In this document: positions 1 to 12,100 of the stretch, piece after piece
Layout of the letters: every line of letters begins with the position of its first letter
Numbering within the stretch: position 1 is the first letter of the stretch
Assembly (NCBI RefSeq): GCF_000143415.4
Contig: NW_003314337.1
Coordinates: 78,559 to 142,558, forward strand
Origin: Selaginella moellendorffii
Lineage: Eukaryota > Streptophyta > Lycopodiopsida > Selaginellales > Selaginellaceae
Length of the DNA stretch: 64,000 nt
Direction of reading: 5' to 3'
Notes under the pieces: model-generated
The model's input: the letters and a program-made list of their open reading frames with translations, nothing else
Told to the model about the DNA's origin: nothing
Database searches by the model: none
Program-made: the position numbers and the translations under genes

Positions 1-213
1 CATCCCCATCTTGGGTTAGACTCGACTCAAGGTTCAGCTACACTCCCCGTAGGCACAAATAGCGAAACACACCAAACCTCCAGGTTCCTAATATCCCTTG
101 GTACAACAAAGTTTAATCATTTAACCCTCTAAATCCCAAGCCTTGGGTGTAACACTTGCTTTAGGACACTGGGGGGAAACACTAGGGCTTAATGGCTCAG
201 TATAGGTACCTTT
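1..213 (-). repeat. LTR-A fragment (truncated by window edge)
   Basis: This matches the reverse complement of part of the 1.1-kb LTR-A copies at 40120-41242 and 46474-47569. Shared landmarks are the text around 'ggtacaacaaag', the conserved 'cccaagccttgg' stretch and 'ggtaccttt'. It stops abruptly where LTR-B sequence begins at 220. Confidence 0.75.
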
Positions 214-219
214 AATCCT

Positions 220-1905
220 TGTAAGTGACTAATTTTTCCATTCTACTTTAGTCACTTAACTACACCTCTGACCATTTGGAGGAGTCTTATTCATAACCTC
301 CTTAAGTTTGCTTCAAGACTTGGGACTTGCTAGCCCCAAGAATGGCATCCATGCCACTCATCCTTTGCACTTGGTTCAAGTGCTCCACGTGTCTGGTCCC
401 ATGATCGACACCCCAAGGTACCACCGACATATCAGCCCGTTACGCTAAAGCCATGCCCCTTCACCTTAGTCACACTGGTGGTCTAACACCACCTACCTCA
501 CAGCCCCATCTCTCCAAGACTGGGCTATCCATCCACGAGTGGTCATCCTAGATCCATTCCTTAGCATCCTAAGGATGCCCACAAACATGGGGAATAGCCT
601 TCCCCAATATCCCTTTGTCAGTTCCTACCAAGTCCCTTTTCTATCCATGGCCATGTTCGCCAACACTGCCACTAGATCAAGGCCCGCAAGCCCAGCCACT
701 AAGTCCCATTGTCCTCTGGGACTTCCTTGTCATGTGATCGTATCCTTGGTCACTACACTAGAGGACTGCTCCTCTTCCTTTTCACCATCTAGTGAATGGA
801 GGATAACATTTTGGAACACCATGGCCCTACACGAGCCTCATGGGTACTCTTCCCATTTTCCACCTTTGGGTGCTCTAGTTGTGGGCTTAGAGCAAGGTTC
901 CATTGAGCCACGCTAGGTATCCAAGTAGGTAGTGCCACCCACATTTGGACTGGGAGCATCGGCCATTCGATCTCCCGGGGGAACTAGAGCTGGCTCTTGA
1001 ACACTTCACCAAGCTACCCCGCTTGTCGGTCTGTATTCACTCTAGCCTTGGACTTCCTAGTGGTTATCCCATCACCCAACACTTAAGTACGGCCTTTCTG
1101 GGCCAAACTAGCCTTTTCTGGCCAAACTGGCTCCACTAGAGTCCTCCCCCTACTATACTTTTGGAGCTCACCAAACCCCTCAGCGTCTGAGAGACGACCG
1201 CTTTGGGCTTTCACCGTCAGACTCAGACTCGGATTCAGACTCGGACTCGAACTCGAACTCGGGCTCGGGCTCGGTCTCGGCCTCGGCTTCAGTCTTATTC
1301 TCGGTCTCGGTCCCAGTCTTGGTCCTGGTTCCAGTCTTGGTCTCGATCTTGGTCTTGACCTCAGACTCCATGTCAGGTCCTTCTTGAACTCCATCTTGGA
1401 CTCCATCTAGGTCCATTTTGGACTCCATCTCGGGTCCATCTCGGACTCGATCTCGGTCCATCTCAGACTCCATCTTGGTCCATCTCGGACTCCATCTCAG
1501 ACTCCATCTTGGACTCCATCTCAGGTCCATCTCAGACTCCATCTCGGTCCATCTCAGACTCCATCTCTGTCCATCTCAGACTCCATTTCAGGTCCATCTC
1601 GGATTCCATCTCGGTCCATGTCGGACTCCATCTCGGACTCCATTTTAAACTCCATCTCGGGTCCATCTCGGACTCCACCATGTGTCATGTGTTGGTCCTC
1701 TTGTGTCCCTTTTTGTTTTTTAAAGACTCTCTTATTGCTCACTTCATGCTCATTCCTTGAGCACTCTATTGGGAGTCTAACTCCCACTCTCGACCTTTCA
1801 AGTTGGAGCTTTTTAGTCCAAATGAGTTACACTTGTTTGGCTTTTGCTTTGGCCACTACCACGTGGCACCCTTTTAGCTCCACTTTGGGGCACTTTAGCT
1901 CCACT
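220..1905 (-). repeat. LTR-B fragment
   Basis: This is a partial LTR-B in minus orientation, beginning with the terminus TGTAAGTGAC and matching the full copy at 30277-32071. Positions about 1200-1680 are the family's internal hexamer-type tandem repeat (units such as 'ggactccatctc'). Long ORFs there on both strands are repeat artefacts. It diverges from the complete copy near 1905, so the outer TGTGAG end is missing. Confidence 0.75.
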
Positions 1906-2734
1906 TTGGCACCAAGTTCCAGCTATCGTAAGTTGTGCTAGAGCTGTCCAATGCCCTATCATTTGGCTACTTTGCTGCTCCCTCTCTTGGAGCTTTCACT
2001 TTTGCCAACTTGGAGCATTTGGGAATCCATCCTTGGAAGCACACTTCCTTTCTCACAATCCGTTAGCATCCAACACATTAGTGTTCCATGCCTAACTTTG
2101 CCATTTGGATTCGTTCCAATGAACTCCATGGCCCACACTTGGCCACTAGTCCTTTGCTTTTATCCATTGATTGTTGCATTGAGCAACATAGGATCACTAC
2201 CTTCATTTTCGAGGTATCCTTTTGGTTCTACGGCAAAGGCTTTACTTTGCTAAGTCTAGAGGGTGCTCACCCCTAGTAGGTCTCTTTAGCATTTTCTGCT
2301 ATGAGCTCCGTCCACGGCCCAACTTTGCGACCCTTCCATAGGTCTCTCCTAGAGACTACTTTTTTGGACTTACTATACCATCGTATTGGCACAATTAATT
2401 TCCCTTTAGGTGTCCTTCCCACTTGGTCACCTTGACTAAGCCACACCATTATCAATAGTTCAAATCAACACTTTGAACTAGGAATCATATTCCTTAACCC
2501 AAACAAAGATTTTATCCTTGTTTAGTCACAAGATCACTTAGTGATCTCATCTCGACCCCTTAACAAGTCTACCAATAGAAACTAAGTCTTCCAGACCCTT
2601 TTAAATTGTTGGCTATAACCCCGGGGGCATCCCCCACACTTGGTGGTGTGCCCAAGCCAACCCTTCCAGCCAAGGATCTATAGCAACTGAGACTAGGTGT
2701 CCCCATCTTATTCACCACGTCCTTGATGCCCTTT
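1906..2734. other. Non-coding retroelement internal sequence
   Basis: No credible gene is visible. Parts resemble the non-coding sequence at 32600-32700 (the stretch with 'gtgctag..ctgtcca..gccctatc') and the 3' internal regions at 10150 and 46200 ('gggggcatccccc', 'gtgtgcccaag'). It is probably the remains of the untranslated internal part of an LTR element. It is cut at 2734 by the solo LTR-B insertion. Confidence 0.5.
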
Positions 2735-4496
2735 TGTGAGACACAAAATCCCTAGGCCCCAAAGTGGAGCCAGAAGGGTGCCATGTGGTAGTATTTGAAG
2801 TGAAAGCCAAACGAGTGTAAAACGTTCAGACTAAAAACTCCGACTTGAAAGGTCGAGAGCGGGAGTGGAACTCCCAACAAAGTGTTCGAGGAATGAGCAC
2901 GAAGCGAGCAATAAGCGAGGCTCTAAAAAGGGACCCAAAAGGACCAACACATGACACGTGGAAGTGTCTGAGATGGACCGAGATGGAGTCCGAGATGGAC
3001 TTGAGATGGAGTCTGAGATGGACCCGAGATGGAGTCCAAGATGGACCCGAGATGGAGTCCGAGATGGACCCGAGATAGAGTCCGAGATGGAATCTGAGAT
3101 GGACCAAGACAGAGTCCAAGATGGAGTCCGAGATGGACCCGAGATGGAGTCCGATATGGACCAAGATGGAGTCCGAGATGGACCCGAGATGGAATCCGAG
3201 ATGGAGTCCGAGATGGAGTCCGAGATGGACCTGAGATGGAGTCCGATATGGACCAAGATGGAGTCCGAGATGAACCCGAGATGGAATCCGAGATGGAATC
3301 TGGGAAGGACCCGAGATGGAGTCCGAAGTCGAGACCAAGACTGAGACCGAGACCGAGACTGGGACCGAGACCGGGACCGGGACCGAGACCGAGACCGAGA
3401 CCAAGACTGAGACCGAGCCCAAGCCCGAGTCTGAGTCCGAGTCCGAGTCCGAGTCCAAGTCCAAGTCCGAGTCCAAGTCTGAGTCCAAGTTCGAGTCTGA
3501 GAGGGTGAAAGCCCAAAGCATTCGTCTCCTAGACCCTAGGGGGTTTGGTAAGCTTCAAAAGTATAGTAAGGGGGAGGACTGCAGTGGAGCCAGTTTGGTC
3601 AGGAAAGGCTAGTTTGGCCCAGGAAGGCTATACCCAGTGTTGGGTGATGAGCTGCCCACTAGGAAGTCCAAGACTAGAGTGAACACGGACCGACAAGCGG
3701 GGTAGCTTGGTGAAGTGTTCAAGAGCCAGCTCTAGTTCCCCCGAGAGATCGACTGGCTGATGCTCCCAATCCAAGTGTGGGTGGCACTACCTACTTGGAT
3801 ACCTGGCGTGGCTCAACGGAACCTTGCTCTAAGCCCATGGCTAGAGCACCCAAAGGTGGAAGGCGGGGAGAGTACCCACGAGGCTCGCGTAAGGCCGCAG
3901 TGTTCCGAAATGTTGCCCCAAAGTCCCAAACTGTGAAAAGGAGGAGGAGCCATCCTGTAGTGTAGAGACCAAGGATACGGTCATGTGAGGAGGTAGTCCC
4001 AGAGGACCGAGGGACTTAGTGGTCAGGCTTGTGGGCCTTGATTTAGTGGCAATGTTGGTGAACACGGCCATGGACAAAAAGGGACTTGGTGGGGACTGGA
4101 AAAGGGATATTGGGGAAAGCTAATCCCCATGTCTGTGGGCATTCTAAGAATGCTAACGAGTGGATCGGAGATGATCACTCATGGATGGATGGCCCAGTCT
4201 TTGAGAGATGGGACTGTGATGCAGGTGGTGTTAGACCACTGGTGTGACCAAGGTGAAGGGGTATGGCCTTAGCATAACAGGCTGATATGTTGATGGTACC
4301 TTGGGGTTTCGGTCATGGGATCGGACACATGGAGCACTTGGATTAAGTGCAGAGGTTGAGTGGCAGGGATATCTTTCTCGGGGCTAGCAAGCCCAAGTCC
4401 AAAATAGGACTTATGGAGGTTGTGAGTGAGACTCCTCCAAGTGGTTGGAGGTGTGGTTAAGTGACTAAAGTAGAATAGAAAAATTAGTCGCTTACA
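2735..4496 (+). mobile_element. Solo LTR of family B with target-site duplication
   Basis: A complete LTR-B runs from TGTGAG (2735) to CTTACA (4496). It is flanked by a perfect 5-bp direct repeat, CCTTT at 2730-2734 and 4497-4501, the duplication length expected for Ty3/gypsy integration. No primer-binding site or polypurine tract adjoins it, so it is a solo LTR left by LTR-LTR recombination. An internal tandem repeat of units related to 'gagtccgagatggaccc' occupies about 2960-3500 and creates spurious ORFs of up to 231 codons on both strands. Confidence 0.9.
2960..3500. repeat. Hexamer-based tandem repeat inside LTR-B
   Basis: Imperfect 6-, 12- and 18-bp units built from GAGTCC, GAGATG and GACCC run for about 540 bp, changing to GAGACC/GAGTCC units near 3330. 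The period is a multiple of three with few stop-generating triplets, so several frames stay open and encode Met/Glu/Ser/Asp- or Ser/Ile/Pro-rich low-complexity peptides. The same block recurs in each LTR-B copy. Confidence 0.85.
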
Positions 4497-4501
4497 CCTT
4501 T

Positions 4502-6334
4502 GCAAAAAAAAATTTCAAGTTAGATATGCCGAGCTTTCATTATAAGAAATCTAACTATGCATCATGACTCTAGAGCATCCCTCGCTTGGCGGTGTGCCCA
4601 AGCCAGTCTCCTCACTGAGAGTCCATGACCACCAAAATATGAGTGTCCTCATATTCCAAACCATCACTATGCCCTAGTGATTTAGGACTCGAACCCAAGC
4701 ACTAAAGGGTTGGGACTTGAACCCAACCTCTGTATATGCATCTATAGATGGCATCTCCCTATATGCCTGGCATGATTCCCCACGCCGGTGCACCAATTTA
4801 TACCCAAAGTATGCTATGGATCACAACTTAGGAACTTAGTTCCTTTGTACTGCTAAGTCCTCTCACTTGACAAGTCTATGATCATGCATGGACTCCTCCA
4901 TGTTTGGCCTCATGGGCCACCCCTTTTGATGTTAGCACCTTCAACTAGGGTATTTATTCCCCCGACTTGCCAACCTCACTTAGCAAGTCATGTAACCACT
5001 ATAACATGGTTCATGCATAAGCGACTTTTATTCAAAGCCATCCCTTTGACCACTTGTGAACTACTTCCTCGACATTGATAACATTTCCTTATGGCAAGCT
5101 CCAAGACCACGCTTCTATTGTGCCACTCTAATTTCACACGTTCTATAAACCATTTACACTTGGTTTTCTAGGTACTAAATTACCTAGAATTGTTTTTGGG
5201 AACATTGAAGGAACTCTGTCCCTTAGCTTGCTAAGGCCTCTTCTTTCGCAAGCTTTCTAACTGCCATATAGTCTAACATAGATAATTCCATATTTGAGAC
5301 TCTCCATGGCATCACAGTTGTTAGTAACAACACGCTCAAACACCCTTTTAATTCTCCACTCCCAATTTGCATAACCACCCTTGGTTATGCCTTTCGATTA
5401 ATATGGTTTGATTCTATCCCTTTACTACTTGCTTTTGGCTTCACACGTTTCTCTCGGTTATTCTCCTCTAGTCTAAGAGGATAGCTTTGCACCTTCTACT
5501 ATGCCTTAGCAAGTATTCTTAGGGATGAACCTATCCGATAGTCTAGGGAGTGGTTCCTCAATTTGGGTATGCTCATCTTGTAATCCCACACACTAGGATT
5601 AACGTTGTTATGGGTTTTTATATGCCCATTACTAGTTTTGCCAAAATCCCTTTTTGGCTTTGTCCAATTTCGATAGATGGACTACTTCTATCTCCACAAC
5701 CTTGGACATTGAATAACACCTTCTATCCAATATTCGTTAGGGATATAGTCCATTGCACCTTATTTAATGCCCTCATGACACCAAACACCACTCCTTAGTG
5801 TTTTAGAGTGTTTGGGTGTCCCAATGATGACCTTCTTTGACAATGAGCATTCCCTTTTACGACATTGACTTACTATATCGCAACATAAGCAATTTATTCT
5901 CCATAAGGGTATATTTAACATCTTTATGTCATTAAGATGTTTTGGGTAGCTACCTTTTACCAATTTAACCAATTATTTTACACCTTTTACTTAGTTGCTT
6001 CATAGTTGTAAAATCCTACAACTCATTGATGGTGCTTCCACACCTCCATCATTATCTGGGTCACCATCCTCCAACCATATACCTTCTAGCTTAAGCTATG
6101 CCATTCCTATTTCCATTAGGATTCCTGTTTTCATGAACCTACCAACTTGACATTAAGGCATCAAGCCTTGGCATAATCGGTATCTCCACACCATCAGCTC
6201 CACGAGCCTACCTTTATGACACTTCTTATTTGTGTCTAGATCTTTGCCAATACCAATGCAGTTGTTTTTCATGCCAACTATTTGTTAGTAATACACTATA
6301 TAGTTTAGACACAACTTTATGTCAAAGTTGCTGA
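4502..6334. other. Large non-coding repeat, copy 1
   Basis: No gene is supported. From about 4571 the sequence is collinear and clearly similar to 32600-34320, for example the shared landmarks 'cggtgcaccaatttatac' and 'cactagggtattt'-like text. It is therefore a dispersed repeat. A conserved non-coding interior linked to long LTRs suggests a LARD-like (large retrotransposon derivative) element. That label is an inference. Confidence 0.5.
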
Positions 6335-7668
6335 CCAAGGTACCACTGACATATCAGCCCGTTATACTAAGGCCATGCCCCTTCATCTTGGTCACACCGA
6401 TGGTTAAATAACACCTACATCACAGTCATATCTCTCAAAGACTAAGCTATCCATCCATGAGTGATCATCCCAGATCCACTCCTTAGCATCCTTAGGATGC
6501 CTGCAGACATGGAGAATAGCCTTCCCCAGTACCCCTTTTCTAGTCCTCACCAAGTCCCTTTATGTCTATGACCGTATTCACTAACACTGCCACTAGATCA
6601 TGGCCCACAGGCCCAACCACTAAGTCCTCTTGTTCTCTAGGACTTCCTTGACCGCATCCTTGGTCACTACACCAGAGGATTGCTCCTCTTCCTTTCCACC
6701 ATCCGAGACTCTGGGACAACATTTCGGAACACCGTGGCCCTATGCGACCCTCATACGTACTCTTCCCATTTTCCGCCTTTGGGTGCTCTAGCTGTGGGCT
6801 TAGAGTGAGGTTCCGTTAAGCCAACCAGGTATCCAAGTAGGTAATGCCACCCACACTTGGACTAGGAGCATCAGCCATTCGATCTTCCGAGGGAACTAGA
6901 GCAGGCTCTTGAACACTTCACCAAGCTACCCTACTTGTCAGTCCGTATTCACTCTAGCCTTAGACTTCCCAGTGCTTATTCCATCACCCAACACCTGGGT
7001 ATGGTTTTCTTGGGCCAAACTAGCCTTTCTTGGCCAAACTGGCTCTATTGGAGTCCTCCCCCTACTATACTTTTGGAGCTCACCAAACCCCCCAGGGTCT
7101 GGGAGACGAACGCTTTGGGCTTTCACCCTCGGACTCGGACTTGGACTTCGACTCGGGCTCGGGCTCCGTATTGGTCTTGGTCCCAGTCCTGGTCCTGGTT
7201 CCGGTCTGGGTCTCGATCTTGGTCTTGACCTCAGACTCCATGTCAGTTTCTTCTTGGACTCCATCTTGGTCTATCTCGGTCCATCTCGGACTCCATCTTG
7301 GGTCCATCTCAGACTCCATCTCGGGTCCATCTCGGACTCCATCTCGGGTCCCATCTCGAACTCCATCTCGGACTGCATCTTAGACTGCATCTCAAACTCC
7401 ATCTCGACTCCATCTCGGGTCCATCTAAGACTCCATCTCGGACTCTATCTCGGGTCCATCTCGGGTCCACTATCTCGGGTCCATCTCGGGTCCACTATCT
7501 CGGGTCCATCTCGGGTCCATCTCGGGTCCATCTCGGACTCCACCATATGTCATGTGTTGGTCCTCTTGTGTCCCCTTTTTTTTTAGAGACTCTCTTATTG
7601 CTCACTTCATGCTCATTTCTTGAGCACTTCATTGGGAGTCCAACTCCTGCTCTCAACCTTTCAAGTGT
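6335..7668 (-). repeat. LTR-B fragment
   Basis: This is a minus-orientation LTR-B lacking its TGTAAG end. It includes the tandem-repeat core (about 7110-7550) and is truncated at 7668, where it abuts a gag remnant of a family-A element. ORFs inside the repeat are not genes. Confidence 0.7.
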
Positions 7669-8291
7669 AAGCCACCGGTCCTTCGTTGGCCTCTGTCGTT
7701 CTCCACCAAGACTTGGCATTATCTACCAAGTATGGTTTTGCATATGGGACCTTCTCCGAGCTTGGTAATCGCAATGCTCGGAAGTAATCCTCCATATCGT
7801 AAAACCAATCCTCCAACACCTTATAGACGTTCACTCCCTTGAAGACTGGTGGGGGCTTTGGTTTGTACTTAGGAACTGCCTGAGGGATTGATTCCACTTC
7901 GGTCTGTTCAACCTTGTCTGGTTTTGCCTTAGTCCTTGCCGAAGGGTCCACACCTTCTGTGCTGCCAGCATCTATAGTCTTTCTCTTTTTCTTCCGCTTC
8001 TCGTCACACTTTAGCTTGCGTACGAGAGTCTCTAGTAGGGCATTGGTCTGCACCAATTGTCCTTCTAGAACGTCCAATCGAGCCTTGGACGACCGAACCT
8101 CGCCATCAGACTTCTGTTTGGAAGTTTCCTCACTGGAGTCCTCCTCATGTAAGGATTGCTCATCTATAGCCTTTTGTTCGACCGGAGGCTCCAGCTTTGG
8201 CGGAGGTTCCGTCTCCGCCTGGGTTCACTTATGCCCTGCCTTTGCCATCTCCCAGCAATCCGCTTCTATCTTTCACTAGAACTGAGGAAGA
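7669..8291 (-). pseudogene. Ty3/gypsy (family A) gag fragment
   Basis: The translated minus strand closely resembles the gag N-terminus of the chromovirus at 41338. It has the same acidic/Lys-rich leader, the 'PKYKPKPPPVFKGVN' segment and the 'VLEDWFYDMEDYFRAL' motif of plant gypsy capsid. Only the first part of gag survives; the remainder is lost at the junction with LTR-B at 7668. It lies just downstream of the primer-binding site and LTR at 8292-9392, the correct order for a 5' end. Confidence 0.8.
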
Positions 8292-8304
8292 GGCTCTGAT
8301 ACCA
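8292..8304 (-). other. Primer-binding site of LTR-A element
   Basis: Read on the minus strand this is TGGTATCAGAGCC, complementary to the 3' end of initiator tRNA-Met. It sits three bases inside the LTR end, as in the chromovirus at 41246. Confidence 0.85.
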
Positions 8305-8307
8305 AAT

Positions 8308-9392
8308 TGTAAGCCACAAATTTTTCCTTTCCAATTTGCCAGCTTACCTCGTCTATCTGACCAACACTGCCTTGGCTTGTGCTAAGTTCCCTTGCCAAGG
8401 TCCCTGCCTATTGTACCAGCTCCTACTTGGTCCTACTTGGTTTCAACTACTCACTGCATGAGCAACAGAGCATTATCCATCCATCCACGGGTTCCCAAAT
8501 CTCTCCCAATCCCCCTCCCCGGGTTAGACTAGACTTAAGGTTTGGCTACACTCCCCACAGGCACAAGCAGCCAAGCACACCAAGCCTTCAGGTTCCTAAC
8601 ACCCCTTGGTACAACAAGACTTGATCATGGGACCCTTTAAATCCCAAGCCTTGGATGCAAAACTTGCTTCGGGACATCGGGGCGAAACACCGTGGCCTAA
8701 CGGCCCGGTATGGGTACCTCTACCCCCCCACTTCCATCCCGAAGGGAAGGCCCAAGCCCCTAGGAAGGGCGAGGATTAATGAGCCACAAGGTACTCAAGT
8801 GGGGCACCACTCCAAATGAGCCAGAAGCACCGCAATCAATTTCCCTTTCGGGAGTGGGAGCTGCTCTTGAGCACTTCTTTGGGTGGCCCCTCTGGCACCA
8901 CCCAAGCCCATGCTCACTCCCACCCAAGGCCCCTCGGCCATAGTCTCAACCTCAAGTCAGTTTGGAAGCACCACTAGAGAGTTCCTTCAAGACTGGTTTC
9001 TAGACCTCACTATCCCTACTATACTTTTGGAACCCTCTGCAGCCCCCCCCCCCCCCCCCCCCGCCCCCCCTGGGAGACACACGCTTTGGGCTTTCACCCC
9101 TTGACCCGTATTAGTATTTGGACTTAGTCTCAGATTCGATCTCGGATTCGATCTCAGACCTGACTTCGGACTCAGTCTCGGACTCGATCTTGGACTCGAT
9201 CTCAAACCCAATCTTGGCGTCGACTTCGGACTCAAACTTGGACTCGGTCTTGGACTCTATCTCAAACTCGGTCTCAGAGTTAGTCTTGGACTCGATCTTC
9301 GACTCGGTCCCATCCGATGAACTCTTTGTCATTTCGGTCATGCTTTTGGGGATCCTTTAGCCTACAACATCTCGGGGAGTCAGTTCCTTACA
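8308..9392 (-). mobile_element. LTR-A, 5' LTR of a truncated element
   Basis: This is a full-length family-A LTR (about 1085 bp) in minus orientation with termini TGTAAG and CTTACA. It carries a homopolymer C run at about 9043-9062, in the same place as the G runs of other copies. The short tandem repeat at 9115-9315 is built from 'gactcgatctcg'-like units. Adjacent gag and primer-binding site identify it as the 5' LTR. Confidence 0.85.
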
Positions 9393-9506
9393 TCAAGCCG
9401 GAGCTTTTTAGTCCAAACAAGTTACACTCGTTTGGCTTTCACTTCGGCCACGACCACGTGGCACCCTTTTAGCTTTACTTTAGGGCTTAGGGACTTATGT
9501 CTTGCA
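9393..9506 (-). repeat. LTR-B terminal fragment
   Basis: About 114 bp match the outer end of LTR-B ('gagctttttagtccaaac', 'ccacgtggcaccc'), wedged between two LTR-A pieces. Confidence 0.6.
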
Positions 9507-10093
9507 CTCCCCCACTTCTATCCTGAAGGGAAGGCCCAAGCCCCTAGGAAGGGCAAGGACCAATGAGCCGCAAGGTACTCAAGTGGGACACCACTCTATA
9601 TAAGCCGGAGTACCACAGTCAGTTTCCCTTTCAGGAGTGGGAGCTGCTCTTGAGCACTTCCTTGGGTGGCCCCTCTGGCACCACCCGAGTCCATGCTCAC
9701 TCCCACCCAAGGCCCCTAAGCCTCAGTCTCAACCTCAAGTCAGCTTGGAAGCACCAATGAAGAGTTCCTTCAAAACTGGTTCGATGACCTGTATTAGTAT
9801 TCAAACTCGGTCTCGAACTCGATCTCAGACTCAATCTCGGACCCGACCTCAGACTCTATCTCGGACTCAGTCTCAGATCCGAGATCGAGTTGAAGACCGA
9901 CTTTGAGACCGACTCCGATACAGAGACTGAGTCCGAGATCCGAGATTTGAGATCAGGTCCGAGACCGCTCAATCTCGAAATCGGTCTCAGAGTCGGTCTC
10001 GAACTCGGTATGATCTTATGAACTCTTTATCTTTTTTGTTGTGCTTTTGGGGATCCTTCAGCCTACAACACCTCAGTGAGTTGGTTCCTTACA
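9507..10093 (-). repeat. LTR-A fragment ending at a polypurine tract
   Basis: This is a partial LTR-A in minus orientation ending in CTTACA at 10093. It is directly followed by 'actccaccacccata' (10094-10108), the reverse complement of the polypurine tract found before the chromovirus 3' LTR. It is therefore the remnant of a 3' LTR. Confidence 0.7.
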
Positions 10094-10380
10094 ACTCCAC
10101 CACCCATAGAAGAACTTCAATGCCCATGTTAAATGTCTCTTTTTAATCTTACAAGTTGTTGACCATGTTTCCGAGGGCATCCCCCCACTTAGCAGTGTGC
10201 CTAAGTTAGCGTCCCTGGCTAAGAGCCCATGACAACAGAATATAGGTGTCCCTATACCCCTCACTTCAACATGCCCTAGTATGGGGTTGAGACTTGAACC
10301 CATTCTTGCTTTACTAAGGGGGTGGGACTCAAACTCAACCTTTGTAGAATATATCTATGGATTCAACATCCATATAGGGA
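10094..10380 (-). other. Family-A 3' internal non-coding region
   Basis: This resembles the stretch between the chromodomain ORF and the 3' LTR of the chromovirus (46180-46473) in reverse orientation. It starts with the polypurine tract. No coding sequence is visible. Confidence 0.6.
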
Positions 10381-10965
10381 GTCCATGCTCACTCCCACCC
10401 AAGGTCCCTAAGGCCCATTTCAACCTTAAGTCAGTTCGAAAGCACCACTGGAGAGTTCCTTCAAGACTGATTCTTGGATCTCACAATCCCTACTATACTT
10501 TTGGAACCCCCTATACCCCCTCGGGAGACACATGCTTTGGGCTTTCACCCCAAGACTTGTATTAGTATTCAGACTTGATCTCAGACTTTACTTTAGACTT
10601 GGACTCGATCTTGGACTCGGTCTCAAACCTGATCTCGAACTCGGTCTTAGATTTAGTCTCTAACCTGATCTTGGATCTCCGACTCGGTCTCAAACCTGAT
10701 GTCGAAGTCGATCCCAGACTCGATCTCGGACTCGATCTCCGATCCGATCTCGGATCTCAGACTCGGTCTCGAACTCAGTCTCTGACTCGGTCTTGAACTC
10801 GGTCTTGAACTCGGTCTCAAAGTCGGTCTCGGACTCAATCATAGACTCGGTCTTGAACTCGGACTCGATCTCGTACTCGGTCTCATTCGATGAACTCTTT
10901 ATATTTTTGGTCGTGCTTTCGGGGATCCTTCAACCTACAACATGTCAGTGAGTTGGTTCCTTACA
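10381..10965 (-). repeat. LTR-A fragment
   Basis: A third partial LTR-A in minus orientation, from about the middle of the LTR to CTTACA at 10965. It contains the GAGNCC-type tandem repeat (10560-10885). Confidence 0.65.
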
Positions 10966-11068
10966 TCGGGGAGCTGGTGCTTTTGGGATTCTAGTGGACC
11001 TTTGTTTTGTAGCACAAAGGGCTTGGAGCTCAGCTCCAAATTCAGGTGTGCTACATTTGGTATCAGAG
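10966..11068 (+). mobile_element. 3' end of a third LTR family (LTR-C) plus primer-binding site
   Basis: An LTR end (to 11055, '..gtgctaca') is followed after two bases by TGGTATCAGAG at 11058-11068, an initiator tRNA-Met primer-binding site. A related sequence in the opposite orientation lies at about 27195-27295. The left part of the LTR is missing. Confidence 0.6.
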
Positions 11069-11164
11069 AAATTGTTTCAATGATTCCTATCCAACTTTTG
11101 TTGGATTTTCTAACTCAAGTTCTTTTCTAGTAGATCTGAAGCAACCTATGTAGGATTAGTTGGA

Positions 11165-12100
11165 TTGCACCATCCGGTAAAAATGTTGTATGCATGTTTA
11201 GTTACTGATAGTAGCACGCATGTAGCTAGCGAGATGGTAAAAAGGAACCATGTTGATGACACTGAAACCTCTAGATGGGTGAATCAAGAGGAGGAAACTC
11301 CTGTTAAAGATGCTGTGGAAGAGGCTGAGGTTGAGTCAAAAGAGGAAGAGCTAGATGCTACAACATTGCAGTGTATGGCTCAGGAAGTTCAGATCAAGAA
11401 TTTGCGAAAGGAAGTTCACAAATTGAAGGAGAACTAGAAGAGGAAGAAAGAAGCTAGCTAAGAGGTAGCTAAACTAGCTAAAACTAGTTAAGAGGTAGCT
11501 AAACCAGTGAAACCTAAGCAACTAAACTCCTTTTTAAGTTCTGAGGATAATGAAGTTCTACTACCACCCTCAGTTGCATGAGTTTCAAAGTTCAAGCCTC
11601 CGAAAAAACCCAATTTCAGAGGCATGTAGGACTATCAGGTTTTGGAAGATTGGGTTTACGATATGGAAAACTATTTCATAGTAGCAGTCATATGTGATTG
11701 TACAAAAGTTGCATGTGCGCAATCCTTTCTCACCGATCATGCCTAAACTTTGTGCCACTAGGTATGTGCCGAAAAAGGGCAGACTAGAAGTTTGACCAAG
11801 ATGCGGTCTCATATCGGTAAGGAATACTTGTTGGATGATCTTGGTCTGAAACTTTGCACGGAGCTACTGTGGTTAAAGCAGTGAGGGGATCTTATGCATT
11901 ATGTTAATGCATTTGCTAAGAAGCACATTATGATTGCCAATATAAGTGACGAAGATGCTCAGATCAGAGTTATTTCCTGAAGGCTTTAAGTTCACTTTCT
12001 CGCAATGAGATTTTAAATTTTAAACTGAAGACATACTTGGAGTGTAAGGAAGTAGCACAACAAGTTGCCTTTAGTCACTTACTCATGGGACAATATTAAC
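11165..12100 (+). pseudogene. Degenerate gypsy gag
   Basis: An open stretch at 11165-11437 encodes an acidic, coiled-coil-like gag leader. Further on, frames broken by stops and shifts retain 'YQVLEDWVYDMENYF', the counterpart of the family-A gag motif, and a capsid-like continuation. Its position just after a primer-binding site fits gag. Many stops make it a pseudogene. Confidence 0.65.

Noticed and set aside
340-360. 'aatggcatccatgccact', similar to the palindrome arms
   Set aside because: It is a conserved part of LTR-B (also at about 30400) with a different, shorter centre, and is not part of the 12.5-24.2 kb family.
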